This document shows, one piece after another, positions 17,160-26,269 of a DNA stretch of 33,870 bases (position 1 is its first letter; the number at the start of each line of letters is the position of its first letter). The stretch is from NCBI GenBank assembly GCA_030607875.1, contig JAUWJD010000040.1, forward strand, positions 1-33,870. The letters are read 5' to 3'. This stretch comes from Chloroflexota bacterium. Its GTDB lineage: Bacteria; Chloroflexota; Anaerolineae; UBA2200. The notes under the pieces were generated by a model. That model did no database searches. It was given only the letters and a program-made list of their open reading frames with translations, and was not told the origin of the DNA. Position numbers and translations under genes: made by a program.

Positions 17160-19241
17160 TCACCGCTCAACGTAGACCGAAATGAAGCCCGGCATGCCAT
17201 CTGGCAAATAGTGTACCACCGTAGCATGGCGTGGAAAAATCGCACGGAGTCTCTCCAGACCTGCTGTGTCATCGGGATGAAGGATGATCAACCCCCGCTC
17301 GGCGATGGAGGATAAAGGGGGCTGGTCTGGAACAAGATCATGGAACTCTGGATTCCAGGCCCCATACTGGCGGCGCAGGTACGTCTGCAGCGCCCGTCCA
17401 TCAAACCAGTGCGGCCACACCTTGATGTAGCACGACTCCAAGTCGCCGTAGGCCTCCATCTGCCGCGCCATCTCCTTGGCGATGGACACATTCTGCCGAT
17501 CGGGCAAGACGTTGGCAAAATCGTGGAAATAGAAATGCTGGGTCTCCCGATATTCTGCGGCAAGCAGCAGCGCAACGAGCAGCACCGGCAGGAGCATGAG
17601 CAGCCCCCGTCTCCCAAGCTGCCAGATGAATTCATATGTTTCGTCCGCTGAGGACATCTTGAACCTGGCCAGCAGATCAAACCTAGGATATGTAAAGCTC
17701 AGCTCTTGGAAACGTTTGCCCACGGCCAATAACGGCAGCGTGCACAGGATCAGCGCAGGGCCAATAGTGCCAGCCGCGCGGAAGACATTGGGCATCTCAT
17801 GCGGAAGCATGGCCAATGTCATCGGAATGATGAGGAAGAAGAACATCACCAGCAGCATGCTGTTGTTGCCTTTTCGCCAGCGCCGTAGGGTGTAGAACAG
17901 ACCGAGCACCAGCAGCACTGCGCTGACGAAACCGAAATGGCGGAAGAAAGCCACGTTGAAGCGCACGTTGCTATCCCCATAGACGTGGTACATCAGCAAG
18001 CTGGTGCGCGCATTCTCCCACAACAGGGGCATGGTCATCTTTGGTCGGTCGGGATCGCTCATCAACAGGCGTGCTTGCAGGCCAGCGCGCTGGAGGTACT
18101 GCTCAGGATGTTCAAGGGCAAATCGCCCCAGCGGTGCGTATACTACCAGTGCCACCGCAATCATCAGCACCAATAGCGGCCACAAATCACGCCAACGCGG
18201 GGGGTGTGTACTGAACGCGTAGGCAGCGAGGCCAGCGAACACCGCTACGACAGCGAAAATGTAGGACGTGTAAGTATACTGGCCCAATCCCATAACCCAC
18301 CCAGCCAGTGCAAAGTCAAAAGGCCGGCGGCTTTGCAGGGCACGCACCACCGTGTACAGCAGCAGGATGGTGAAGATGGGCAAGAGACTCACGCGGAATC
18401 CAGAGCGGCTCAAAACGATGTGCCAGCGGTTCACCGCCAGGAAAGAAGCGGCCACTAGCCCCACCGATGGGTTGAATAGCTTCCGGCCCAAGAGGTACAG
18501 AGCCGGGATGGTGGCAATGCCCACCAACGCCGAGGTGAGCTTGATCGAAAAATGGCTCAAGGGGGCAAAACGTGTAACCAACACGATCAGGTAGAAGAAC
18601 AGGCCCTCCCGTCCCTGGTTGGCCGGGAAGAAGATGCGATACTGCCCATTGAGAATGGACAGCGCGTCGGTGTAGTTGTAGGGCAGGTCCCAACCGATAT
18701 CCGCCGGAATGACATCCAGTTGGTGCAAGCGCAGCACAGCACCCAGCAGCACCGCAATTCCCAGGCCGAGCCAAATCCGTGGAATAGAGAAAGGTCTGTG
18801 AGAGAAGAGCGCTGCAACTCGCTCTCCAAATGCCTTGGGTGCCTCACTCAGATACAGGTAGAGCAAACACAGGAACACACCACCGCCCCAGAGCAGGAAG
18901 CCCGGCGGGCGGAAACGATTGCCCCCAAAGTCAAGACAGCCCAACAGCGCCACGACCAACAACACTGTCACCACGCGGACAGACTTGGCGAACCTGGCCC
19001 TCCCCGGTTCGGCAGATGCGGCTGGAGTCACCTCACGTTCCAGAGCAATGTCGCCAAAGGTGAGGGCAAAGAGCACACCTGCCACGCCATAGGATAGAAA
19101 GGCAAGGTTGTCTATCAACTTGTGATCGAAGCGTCGCTGAGCAAAGACAGCCAGGACAAGGCAGAGAACAGCCACCAGCAAGCGCATGGCAATCCGACGG
19201 CGTTCATCCCATTGTGAGAAACGGCGCCAAGTCGCGGTCAC
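17160..19241 (-). CDS. GT39-family (PMT_2-like) membrane glycosyltransferase
   Basis: This polytopic membrane protein has about 693 residues. After four N-terminal hydrophobic segments, a GT39-like core begins near the loop VIPADIGWDLPYNYTDALSI, with the motif FFPANQGREGLFFYL typical of one bacterial GT39 subgroup. It continues through LGRKLFNPSVGLVAASFLAVNRWHIVLSRSGFR and further membrane spans. The last 140 residues are soluble and end in VERGLIILHPDD- and VHYLPDGMPGFISVYVER-type sequence. It probably transfers a sugar from a polyprenyl-phosphate donor on the outer membrane face. The GTG at 19241 is preferred because AGAGGA stands 7 nt upstream; the longer frame starts with TTG at 19316, almost at the predicted transcription start. 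The gene next downstream in the operon, 121 bp away, is the PMT-YYY fusion, and the gene upstream is a paralogue of this one. Confidence 0.83.
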   Translation of the reverse strand: MTATWRRFSQWDERRRIAMRLLVAVLCLVLAVFAQRRFDHKLIDNLAFLSYGVAGVLFALTFGDIALEREVTPAASAEPGRARFAKSVRVVTVLLVVALLGCLDFGGNRFRPPGFLLWGGGVFLCLLYLYLSEAPKAFGERVAALFSHRPFSIPRIWLGLGIAVLLGAVLRLHQLDVIPADIGWDLPYNYTDALSILNGQYRIFFPANQGREGLFFYLIVLVTRFAPLSHFSIKLTSALVGIATIPALYLLGRKLFNPSVGLVAASFLAVNRWHIVLSRSGFRVSLLPIFTILLLYTVVRALQSRRPFDFALAGWVMGLGQYTYTSYIFAVVAVFAGLAAYAFSTHPPRWRDLWPLLVLMIAVALVVYAPLGRFALEHPEQYLQRAGLQARLLMSDPDRPKMTMPLLWENARTSLLMYHVYGDSNVRFNVAFFRHFGFVSAVLLVLGLFYTLRRWRKGNNSMLLVMFFFLIIPMTLAMLPHEMPNVFRAAGTIGPALILCTLPLLAVGKRFQELSFTYPRFDLLARFKMSSADETYEFIWQLGRRGLLMLLPVLLVALLLAAEYRETQHFYFHDFANVLPDRQNVSIAKEMARQMEAYGDLESCYIKVWPHWFDGRALQTYLRRQYGAWNPEFHDLVPDQPPLSSIAERGLIILHPDDTAGLERLRAIFPRHATVVHYLPDGMPGFISVYVER

Positions 19242-19319
19242 GCGTAATCCTCTTTCACTCTCCGAACCTTTCCGTAGGCGCTGGCAGACTTTGCCCACAT
19301 AGCCATTCCCAGGCAATCC

Positions 19320-19348
19320 ATTCTGCGCAGAAATGAACCCCCTGTCAA
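19320..19348 (-). promoter_or_regulatory. Sigma70-like promoter upstream of the GT39 gene
   Basis: On the minus strand, TTGACA (19348-19343, a perfect -35) is followed after 17 bp by CAGAAT (19325-19320, 4 of 6 consensus). Transcription would start near 19313, leaving a leader of about 70 nt before the GTG at 19241. It would give the lower half of the locus its own promoter. Confidence 0.55.
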
Positions 19349-19423
19349 GCCCTCGAGACAGATGTTATGCTGAACGAAGTGAAGATTGTCTTGAGCGACA
19401 CTTGGGCCCCAAATACGCCCGGA

Positions 19424-21499
19424 TCAGGGTTCTGCCGGAGCGAGATAAATCGAGAAATCCTTTTCCGGAATAAACGCCTGGAAGCGCATCAGACGCCCGC
19501 TGGGATAGTGCTCGCGCAGCCAACGCTCTGCCTCCACATTGCTGGGATTGAACAGGTACAGCCTGTTGCGCGGCTCGGCCAGGTGTGGCTCAGCCTGTCT
19601 CAAGTCCATGATCAGGTTGTTCCATTCCATATTGCGCAGAGCCAGTGCAACAGCGCGGTGATCCACCCAGTACGCGGTGCCAATCAAGTGCGTGTCGTAG
19701 ATGCTTCCCAGGCTATCGGCAAAGCCCTGCATCACGCGAGCCATGTCGGAAGCGTTCCAGGCAGCACGGCGATACTGCACGTCATAATCAACGAAATAGA
19801 GACGGTAATTGAGCTGCGCTGCCTGCAACAGCAGCAGCCCACCCAGGACAACGACGATGAGAACCCCAGTACCCCCACGCAGCGCCTCCACCACCTGCCT
19901 CCCTACTAGATACAATGGAAGCGCCACGAGCAAGATCATCACCGGGATCACGCCAGAAGCACGGATGTTGCTTGGATTCTCGATCGGGAAAGCGATGGCC
20001 AGCGTCGAAGGCAGCAGCAGCACGAAGATGGCCAACACCAGGTACAGGGCGATGGGACGCCGCTTGACCAGCAGCAGGTAAAACAGGTAGGCTGCGCCCA
20101 GGACGAAGAGGCCGCCGCTGATATAGTCCAGAGCAGGCCGCCCGGGCAAGCTCGCAGTCCAGGCTCCATCCCCCATCCAGTTGAACATCTGCAAGGCCCG
20201 CTTCACGTTATTCACAAAGACGGCGGTTGGGTTTTCGAGCGTCCGCTCCAGGTTCGTCGTGCGAGTCAGAACACGGTACCAGAGCATGCGCGGTTCATCG
20301 TACATGTAGCGGAACATGGGCAGGTAGACCCACATGGAGGTCATGACCAGCAAGACACTATTGGTCAGGAAGCTCCGCCACTGGAAATTGGCCCCACGGT
20401 CCAAGAGGGCCTGGAGCACGAACAGGCCCACGATCAGCAGCGGCACAACCCGGAAGGACATGTAGCCATACAGACCTGCGCCCAGGGCGAGGCCGCTGAG
20501 CAGATAGTCGTTGCGTCGCCGAGTGCGGAAAGCACGCAGCAAAAAGTACAGCGTCACGGACGTCCAGAACGGTGCCAGCACAATGCGCCAGCCAATGCGA
20601 CTAACAATAATGTGCCAGTACGAGATAGCCATGAAAAAAGCCGCCAGCAACCCAAAGCGCCTGTCCAGGAATTCCTTGCCCAGGAAGTACATTGGGATGA
20701 CATTCAACGCGCCGACAAGGGCCATAGTGAGTTTCAGGGTGAAGAAACTGTAGCCAAAGACATGCGAAAGGGCTGCCGTCAAGTAGAACTGCATCGCCTC
20801 GCGGCCCGTATTGCGCGGGAAAAAGATCATGTATTGGCCATTGAGGATGCTGCGTACGTCCTCGGAAGCCTCGACGTGATCACTCTGTGGCTCTGCCGGT
20901 GTTGAATCAATGCGATACAGGTGAAAGAAGAAGCTTACCACCAAGATGCACAGCAGCAACAGCGCAACCCAATTGACTCTGATCTCTATGTGACGCTGGC
21001 GCAGGACATCCCTCAAGACCGTGGGCGCTATCTTCGCAGCGAAGAAGCCAGGACGCACATGCACCATCGCCAGCAGCCAGGCCAGGACCGCCCCCCACCA
21101 GCACAAGACACCCCGCGAAGTGAAGCGGTTCTTGGCCAGAGAGACAAAGGCAACAGTGGAAAGCAATACGACGAGGGCAAACAGCAATTGCTGCCAGCGG
21201 CCACGGATCAAGGGCACCCACGCCTCGTCTGGTGGACTCTTGGCGTTCTGCGGCCAGAATCGCAGCTCTCCACTGCCGCGGCTGCGGGAAACGGCCAGCA
21301 GAAAGAGCACCACAGCAATGGCTACAAAGAGGATTCCATCCAGCACAAAATCACGCAGCCAAAGGCGCCTTTGACCGGCAATGGCCAGACCTATTGCAAC
21401 AAGAGCCAGTATTGCCCATACAGCACGTCTTCTCGACCTCAAATCTGCACCTCTTGACTCGGACAACTCACCGGGCGCTGCCAACGTGGACGAGTCCAC
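19424..21499 (-). CDS. GT39-family membrane glycosyltransferase, paralogue of the 17160-19241 gene
   Basis: This 691-residue polytopic protein has the same order of parts as its downstream neighbour: four N-terminal hydrophobic segments, the external loop RIDSTPAEPQSDHVEASEDVRSILNGQY, FFPRNTGREAMQFYL, LGKEFLDRRFGLLAAFFMAISYWHIIVSRIGWR, more membrane spans, and a soluble end with LFNPSNVEAERWLREHYPSG. The first-loop residues differ from the neighbour (a more acidic loop, SDHVEASED), which may mean a different substrate. The start is unsure. GTG at 21499 opens the longest frame but has no clear ribosome-binding site. An in-frame TTG at 21442 has AAGAGGTG 5-7 nt upstream and would leave a short basic N-terminus before the first membrane segment. 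It is transcribed towards the paralogue, whose own promoter lies in the gap between them. Confidence 0.82.
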   Translation of the reverse strand: MDSSTLAAPGELSESRGADLRSRRRAVWAILALVAIGLAIAGQRRLWLRDFVLDGILFVAIAVVLFLLAVSRSRGSGELRFWPQNAKSPPDEAWVPLIRGRWQQLLFALVVLLSTVAFVSLAKNRFTSRGVLCWWGAVLAWLLAMVHVRPGFFAAKIAPTVLRDVLRQRHIEIRVNWVALLLLCILVVSFFFHLYRIDSTPAEPQSDHVEASEDVRSILNGQYMIFFPRNTGREAMQFYLTAALSHVFGYSFFTLKLTMALVGALNVIPMYFLGKEFLDRRFGLLAAFFMAISYWHIIVSRIGWRIVLAPFWTSVTLYFLLRAFRTRRRNDYLLSGLALGAGLYGYMSFRVVPLLIVGLFVLQALLDRGANFQWRSFLTNSVLLVMTSMWVYLPMFRYMYDEPRMLWYRVLTRTTNLERTLENPTAVFVNNVKRALQMFNWMGDGAWTASLPGRPALDYISGGLFVLGAAYLFYLLLVKRRPIALYLVLAIFVLLLPSTLAIAFPIENPSNIRASGVIPVMILLVALPLYLVGRQVVEALRGGTGVLIVVVLGGLLLLQAAQLNYRLYFVDYDVQYRRAAWNASDMARVMQGFADSLGSIYDTHLIGTAYWVDHRAVALALRNMEWNNLIMDLRQAEPHLAEPRNRLYLFNPSNVEAERWLREHYPSGRLMRFQAFIPEKDFSIYLAPAEP

Positions 21500-21618
21500 A
21501 ACCGCAATGGTTCCGCAGCAGCGATTGCCCGCTACTGCTTCGTGCGCGGATCGCTAAACGTATCTCACCGAATTACGGTCTGAGAAGGATCGTTTGCGTT
21601 TGGCACTTGACGCAGTAC

Positions 21619-22755
21619 TCAGTAGATAAGACTCTCAAACAGTCCTTCATAGACGTCAACAGTCTTCTCCAGATCGAAGATGGCCCTGATTTCCTCTCGG
21701 CTTTTGACGTACCGCTCCCGGTTCGTCAGCACCTCAACCAATCCTTCGGCCAGAGCACGCTCATCTTGCGGGCGCACGAGAAGCCCCATCCCAGTCGTCC
21801 GCACCGGCACACGCAGGCCAGGAATGTCCGTGGCCACTGCCGGCGTGCCACAAAGCATGGCTTCAACCTGCACCATAGGGAAGCAATCGGTGCGGCTGGG
21901 CAGAGCAAGCACATCGCACATGGCGTAGAAATTGGCTACCTTCTGCACGTCAGTGAGCAAACCAAGCATGATCACATGATCCGACCAGCGGTCCACCCAA
22001 TGGCGACACTTTTCGAAGAACGACTCATAGACGACATTGACTTCCCCGGCGTAAACGAACTTGACCTCCGGTATACGTTCCACCACGTAAGGGATGGATT
22101 TCAGCAGAAAATCGAACCCCTTCTCCTCGACAAAGCGCCCGGCAAAACCGACCAGTTTGTTGTCTTCGACCAACAATTCGCGCCGCCAAGCAGCTACCTG
22201 CCCCGGGATAGGCTGCGGTATCTCCACTGGCGGCAAGACGTAGACCAGTTTCTCCTTGAACGGGCTGAGAAAGGGAGAGTTATCCGCATAGTCTTTAGTG
22301 TGTATGGTGACCCACGCTGAGCTCCTTAGCGCTTGCTTCATCAACGAGGTGACCGTCCACTGGACAAACTGATCGAATTGCCCTGAGGGCATCACCAGAT
22401 CCCCGTGATGGGTCAATACAACCTTCTTGCCCAACCTGCGCGCCAGAGCGGTGACCAACCAGGATTCCAGGAGTGGCGTGTGTATCTGAACCACATCGTG
22501 TTCCTTGATCAAGCGGTAGGCTGCCGCAGGGAACGAAGGCATGACCAGACCACGGCTCAGGCGGAACCACGGATTGAGGCGCACGATGCGCACGCCGTTG
22601 TGTGTCTCCTCCCTGGGCAATGTGCTCCAATATCGTGAGGTCAGCACTGTCACCTGGTGACCACGCCGCGCCAGGCCCTTGGCCAGAAGGCGCGCATAGG
22701 CCGTCAAGCCCGTCCAATGAGGATAGTAGTATGTCAGAACGGTAAGGATTCGCAC
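21619..22755 (-). CDS. GT4-family (GT-B fold) glycosyltransferase
   Basis: This 378-residue cytosolic-type enzyme has the two-domain GT-B plan. The N-terminal domain starts MRILTVLTYYYPHWTG (glycine loop), with GLARRGHQVTVLTS and the VLTHHGD motif at about residues 113-119. The C-terminal donor-binding domain has VGFAGRFVEEKGFDFLL (202-218) and the E-x7-E-like element D290-C-F-P-M-V-Q-V-E298, followed by AMLCGTPAVATDIPGL. In this element the first Glu is Asp; the second Glu is kept. Such enzymes transfer sugars from nucleotide donors to lipid carriers or growing glycans. It is the only soluble glycosyltransferase in the locus, so it is a good candidate for an early cytoplasmic step. The start is GTG at 22755, with AGGAG 11 nt upstream. 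The gap to the flippase-like gene is 34 bp, so the two are probably co-transcribed. Confidence 0.9.
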   Translation of the reverse strand: MRILTVLTYYYPHWTGLTAYARLLAKGLARRGHQVTVLTSRYWSTLPREETHNGVRIVRLNPWFRLSRGLVMPSFPAAAYRLIKEHDVVQIHTPLLESWLVTALARRLGKKVVLTHHGDLVMPSGQFDQFVQWTVTSLMKQALRSSAWVTIHTKDYADNSPFLSPFKEKLVYVLPPVEIPQPIPGQVAAWRRELLVEDNKLVGFAGRFVEEKGFDFLLKSIPYVVERIPEVKFVYAGEVNVVYESFFEKCRHWVDRWSDHVIMLGLLTDVQKVANFYAMCDVLALPSRTDCFPMVQVEAMLCGTPAVATDIPGLRVPVRTTGMGLLVRPQDERALAEGLVEVLTNRERYVKSREEIRAIFDLEKTVDVYEGLFESLIY

Positions 22756-22789
22756 TAGCTAGCTCGCTCCTGATGATGGTTGATCTTGG

Positions 22790-23791
22790 TTATGTCGATA
22801 AAGTGCCTGGATCTGCCTGTGCCAGCACCTCGCGCAAACGGGCGTAGGAATAGCCTTCGAACCAGACGCCGAGGACGCCCAGCACCGACGAGGACAGGTA
22901 AAGCACAGCATGAAGAACCAGCGCGTAACCCAGCGCCGCCTCCTTGCTCACGCCAAACAGGGAAAGGGAGAGCACGACAAGGTACTCGAACACGCCCACA
23001 TAGCCCGGTGACGAAGGCACCACCATACCCAGCGAAGTAAGGCAAAGCACCAGCAGGCCAGCGGTGAAAGGCAGTTGCAGCCCCACAGCCCTTATCACCA
23101 CATAGAACTGGACTGCTGCGGTGAGCCAGATGGCCAATGACCACGCCCCTACCCCAATTGCCTGCGGCCACGAACCCAATGCTGCCAGCCCGTCTACTGC
23201 CGACACCACGCTCCGCCTAATGGGCTCCCGGTCCAGAATGCGAAAGCGAGCGGCCAACCTGTCGAAAAGCGCCTGGCTCTGCTTCCGGCGGGAGACTACA
23301 CCAACCAGAACAACAACCGCTGCGATTGCCACCAGGCCGACGCCAAGAGCCGGACCCAGCAAGTTGGCGGGTAAGGAAACCAGGGGCAGGAGCACGAGCA
23401 GGAGCAATACGATGGTCAGAGTATCGGCAATGCGCTCCACAACCACCGTCGAAAGTGTGCGCGCTATGCTCAGGCCTTCCAACTCGGCACAGAGATAAGC
23501 CTTTAGCACATCTCCCATGCGCAACGGGGTCACGCTGCTCACCAGATAGCCAATGTTCAGAAGATTGAACAGCCTCCCTATCTTCAGTCCCTGCAATGGA
23601 TAGAACAAAAGACGCCAGCGGTACGCACGAGCAAGAGCAATCAAAAGCAAAAGGCCAAGTGCAAGCAACAACCAAACAACCCGCACCTGACGAAGCGCCT
23701 CCAGCAAGCTGTGGAACTCAATGCCCCTGGCAGCCAGGTAGAGACAGAGCACACTTACCAGCATGCCAATCCATAGACGCCAGTTCTTCAT
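22790..23791 (-). CDS. UPF0104 / LPG-synthase-TM family membrane protein (AglD-like)
   Basis: This 333-residue integral membrane protein has 7-8 hydrophobic segments, the usual length for the family. The pattern RAYRWRLLFYPL, then LLNIGYLVSSVTPLRMGDVLKAYL (about residues 77-100), VVVERIADTL, and SLGMVVPSSPGYVGVFEY (about 251-268) is characteristic. Members include the membrane domain of lysylphosphatidylglycerol synthase and archaeal AglD, and some are proposed to move lipid-linked sugars or lipids across the membrane. Beside a GT4 and many GT-C proteins, a role in supplying lipid-linked sugar to the outer face is a reasonable inference, not proof. The ATG at 23791 follows a promoter whose predicted start point is 1-3 nt upstream, so the mRNA may be leaderless; no Shine-Dalgarno is present. 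Confidence 0.88.
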   Translation of the reverse strand: MKNWRLWIGMLVSVLCLYLAARGIEFHSLLEALRQVRVVWLLLALGLLLLIALARAYRWRLLFYPLQGLKIGRLFNLLNIGYLVSSVTPLRMGDVLKAYLCAELEGLSIARTLSTVVVERIADTLTIVLLLLVLLPLVSLPANLLGPALGVGLVAIAAVVVLVGVVSRRKQSQALFDRLAARFRILDREPIRRSVVSAVDGLAALGSWPQAIGVGAWSLAIWLTAAVQFYVVIRAVGLQLPFTAGLLVLCLTSLGMVVPSSPGYVGVFEYLVVLSLSLFGVSKEAALGYALVLHAVLYLSSSVLGVLGVWFEGYSYARLREVLAQADPGTLST

Positions 23792-23799
23792 AGCACGCC

Positions 23800-23828
23800 A
23801 TTATATCACGTCGCCAATGGTTCTGCAA
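23800..23828 (-). promoter_or_regulatory. Strong sigma70-like promoter giving a near-leaderless mRNA
   Basis: On the minus strand, TTGCAG (23828-23823) is followed by a 17-bp spacer and a perfect TATAAT (23805-23800). The start codon at 23791 lies only 8 nt downstream of the -10 box, about where transcription would start. Confidence 0.7.
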
Positions 23829-23996
23829 AAGCAGGGTAAAGGAGCATCACACAGATTCCACGGATCGCCCCACTCACCCCGCGCTCATCCAACTCGGTGC
23901 GCGGTGGCGGAATCCGTGCCCCAGTCCGCGGTCCGCCTCACCAGGACAAGGTGTCGCGCATCCATATCACGCTGCTCACCACGGAATAGAGGCGGG

Positions 23997-25844
23997 CTAG
24001 GGGCGGAGCAGCGCCTCCAGTTCAGGCCGTGACGGCCGGGATGCCTTGGCAAAGATCAAAGGCTGCGGATGATCGTACACCGTAAAGCTCTCGTCGGCCC
24101 GTCCCAGGTCGAGGACAAGCCCGCGCGGCCTGTTCGCCACAAGCAGGGGTGGAGTGGCCAGGGGCAGGCCATCCCGCGGATCATCAAGCAGGGTAACGCC
24201 AAACAGTTGTGGGTACAGCGCAGGGGCAGCAACCAGTTCAAAGCCCAGGCGCTCAGCAAAGAGCTGTGGGTAGTAGCGGCTGGATATCGGGTAGCGCTCC
24301 GCCAGGCGCGAAATGGGCGCATAGAGCCTCTGGCTGGAGAGCACGATGTAGTCGGCGGCTTCGATGGCATCAAGCAGCTCCTTGAGCTTGGCTTCGCTGT
24401 CCGGCGCGTACATGTCCAGCCGCAGGATGGTGATCTCTTCTCGGCACCCCACTCCCTCTATCGCCCCATGCACAGGCAAAGGGTCATCCCATTCCTCAGT
24501 CAACACCGTAGCACCTGGAGCCAGGTGCTGACAAAGCCACGAACTGGCCTGGATCCAGGGATGCGGCTGCCGATAGACATTGAGAAAAGCTCCGGCGTAT
24601 GAAACAGCAGAGATCAACACGATGCACAACAGGATGGCCCAGACAAGCTTGAGCGCTCTTTGTCTACCGGCTGTGTGCAGGGATGCTCCAGCGGCATCCC
24701 AGGCCGTTACCCACATCGCCGCCCCAGCGAGGCACAGGAACGGCAGCAGCGGCAACGTGTAGCGGATGAACTTGGCATAGGCTGCCCCCTGCGTCAGCGC
24801 GTAGAGCACTGGCCAGGCCAGCAGCACCGCCCCGTCAGGCGAAGGCTGCCGCCACACTCGAAGGCTCAGCCACAACAAGCCGCCAAGACCCAGCAATCCG
24901 AGTGGAAGCCCCATGCCGAAGAATAAGATCTGCCTGGCCTGGTAGAGGTAAGGCCAGGTGCCTGCGTACTGGCGGGTGTAGGGGAAATCATACCACCCCT
25001 GAGACATGGCAATCTCCTGGCCCACGCCGGTGACAAATCCGTATGCATCGATCAGCGCATAGGGCTGCAGCAGGACGAAGCAAAGCACAGCCAGGCCAAA
25101 AGTCAGGAACACTCTACGTTTCACGCTGGACCACGCCGTCCTCAACAGCGACAAGCGCCGATCCTGGAACGGCAGCTCAGGCCACGCCCAGGCGAGCCAG
25201 GCAACCAAGGCCACCACGGCCAGCGGCAGCACACTGACCTTTGTGGCCAAAGCAACCCCAAACAGCAAGCCAAGCACAACGCCATCCCGAAGCTCGCCAC
25301 TTCTCGCGACGTCTACTGCCTTGTGGACTGCCAGTAGAACCCACATGGTGAGCAGGGTATCCACGGTGTAAAAGTGCGCCAACTGAATGTGCAATACGGT
25401 GAAGCTAACGAACACTGCGGCCAGCAGTGCAACCCGCCGATCGTAGAGCTTGCGTGCCAGGGAATACGTGGCACACACAGTGAGCGTGTCAAAGAACGCC
25501 GACAGCAGCCGGCCCAGCAGGTAGAAACGCGACATGGAAACCCAGGCTGGACGCCAGAGCGCCACAACCCAGGAAAGCAGGCGCAGCAGGTAGATGGGGA
25601 AGGAGCCATAAGCGAAGAAGTGGGGGTTGAGTGGGCTCGTGGAACTCAGGAGTTCCCGCCAATCGCCCGGTACCGACAGTCGCTCTACCACCATCAGGAT
25701 CTGGCGTTCGTCGGGGTGAAAGAACAGACCCCGATCCCAATCCAGGCAATAGGCTCGCAGCACAAAGGCCAGGGGCAAAAGCCCTGCCAACACCAGGTCA
25801 GGCCAATTCTGTCTGAGCCAGCGGCTGGAACGTGTGACCGACAA
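23997..25844 (-). CDS. GT39/ArnT-like membrane transferase, free-standing relative of the fusion's N-terminal half
   Basis: This polytopic protein has about 615 residues. The first external loop carries HPDER (in LFFHPDERQILMVVERL), followed by STSPLNPHFFAYGSFPIYLLRLL, LLGRLLSAFFDTL, RKLYDRRVALLAA and VLHIQLAHFYTVDT. The soluble C-terminus has EEWDDPLPVHGAIEG, ADYIVLSSQRLYAPISRLA, RYYPQLFAERLGFELV and FTVYDHP. Every one of these blocks has a counterpart, in the same order, in residues 1-620 of the PMT-YYY fusion, so the two are homologous along their length. A polyprenyl-phosphate-sugar transferase role is inferred. The start is doubtful. The longest frame begins with TTG at 25895 and overlaps the upstream darA gene by 35 bp; an internal TTG at 25844 lies 16 bp after darA's stop and leaves a short basic N-terminus. 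A gap of about 200 bp separates it from the promoter of the flippase-like gene. Confidence 0.83.
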   Translation of the reverse strand: MSVTRSSRWLRQNWPDLVLAGLLPLAFVLRAYCLDWDRGLFFHPDERQILMVVERLSVPGDWRELLSSTSPLNPHFFAYGSFPIYLLRLLSWVVALWRPAWVSMSRFYLLGRLLSAFFDTLTVCATYSLARKLYDRRVALLAAVFVSFTVLHIQLAHFYTVDTLLTMWVLLAVHKAVDVARSGELRDGVVLGLLFGVALATKVSVLPLAVVALVAWLAWAWPELPFQDRRLSLLRTAWSSVKRRVFLTFGLAVLCFVLLQPYALIDAYGFVTGVGQEIAMSQGWYDFPYTRQYAGTWPYLYQARQILFFGMGLPLGLLGLGGLLWLSLRVWRQPSPDGAVLLAWPVLYALTQGAAYAKFIRYTLPLLPFLCLAGAAMWVTAWDAAGASLHTAGRQRALKLVWAILLCIVLISAVSYAGAFLNVYRQPHPWIQASSWLCQHLAPGATVLTEEWDDPLPVHGAIEGVGCREEITILRLDMYAPDSEAKLKELLDAIEAADYIVLSSQRLYAPISRLAERYPISSRYYPQLFAERLGFELVAAPALYPQLFGVTLLDDPRDGLPLATPPLLVANRPRGLVLDLGRADESFTVYDHPQPLIFAKASRPSRPELEALLRP

Positions 25845-25860
25845 TAGAGATAACCGCTTC

Positions 25861-26193
25861 CTACAACTGCTCGAACCGCTCCACGCCCAGCACAAAGACC
25901 GTCGCGCCTCCTACTTCTACTTCCAGCGGCTGCACCCAGTGCCGCATAGCCGCTGCCTCACCGAGAGGCGCCATGGGCGACACGAATTCGCGCCGGGCAT
26001 GGCAGTGTTCGCGCAAGATGGACAGAACAGAGTCTACCTGGGTCTCCTCAACGCCAATGAGAATGGTAGCATTGCCGCGCACCAGGAACCCACCGGTAGT
26101 GCTGACCTTGGTCGCGCGATATCCCTCAGCCATCAGGGCCTTTAGGACTGCCCTGGAATCCACGTCCTGCACAATGGCTATGATCAGTTTCAT
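25861..26193 (-). CDS. darA: PII-like cyclic-di-AMP receptor (DarA/PstA family)
   Basis: This 110-residue cytosolic protein has the typical length for the family. It starts MKLIIAIVQDVDSRAVLKAL and has the signature TKVSTTGGFLVRGNATILIG at residues 28-47, close to the TKxxSTGGFLxxGNTT motif of characterised c-di-AMP receptors. VEETQVDSVLSIL follows, and it ends in ATVFVLGVERFEQL. Family members are homotrimers that bind c-di-AMP at subunit interfaces; their downstream partners are largely unknown. The ATG at 26193 is fixed by GGGAGG 6 nt upstream; the longer frame to 26265 lacks support. It is the first gene of the minus-strand run and is followed after 16 bp (or overlapped) by a GT39-type gene, so second-messenger sensing and surface glycosylation may be co-expressed. 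It is divergent from the M28 peptidase. Confidence 0.9.
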   Translation of the reverse strand: MKLIIAIVQDVDSRAVLKALMAEGYRATKVSTTGGFLVRGNATILIGVEETQVDSVLSILREHCHARREFVSPMAPLGEAAAMRHWVQPLEVEVGGATVFVLGVERFEQL

Positions 26194-26269
26194 AAACACC
26201 TCCCATACGAGCAACATTGCCGTGGCGTTTACCCTGGTATGCAAGACCTGTTCACGACCCAACACCGAC

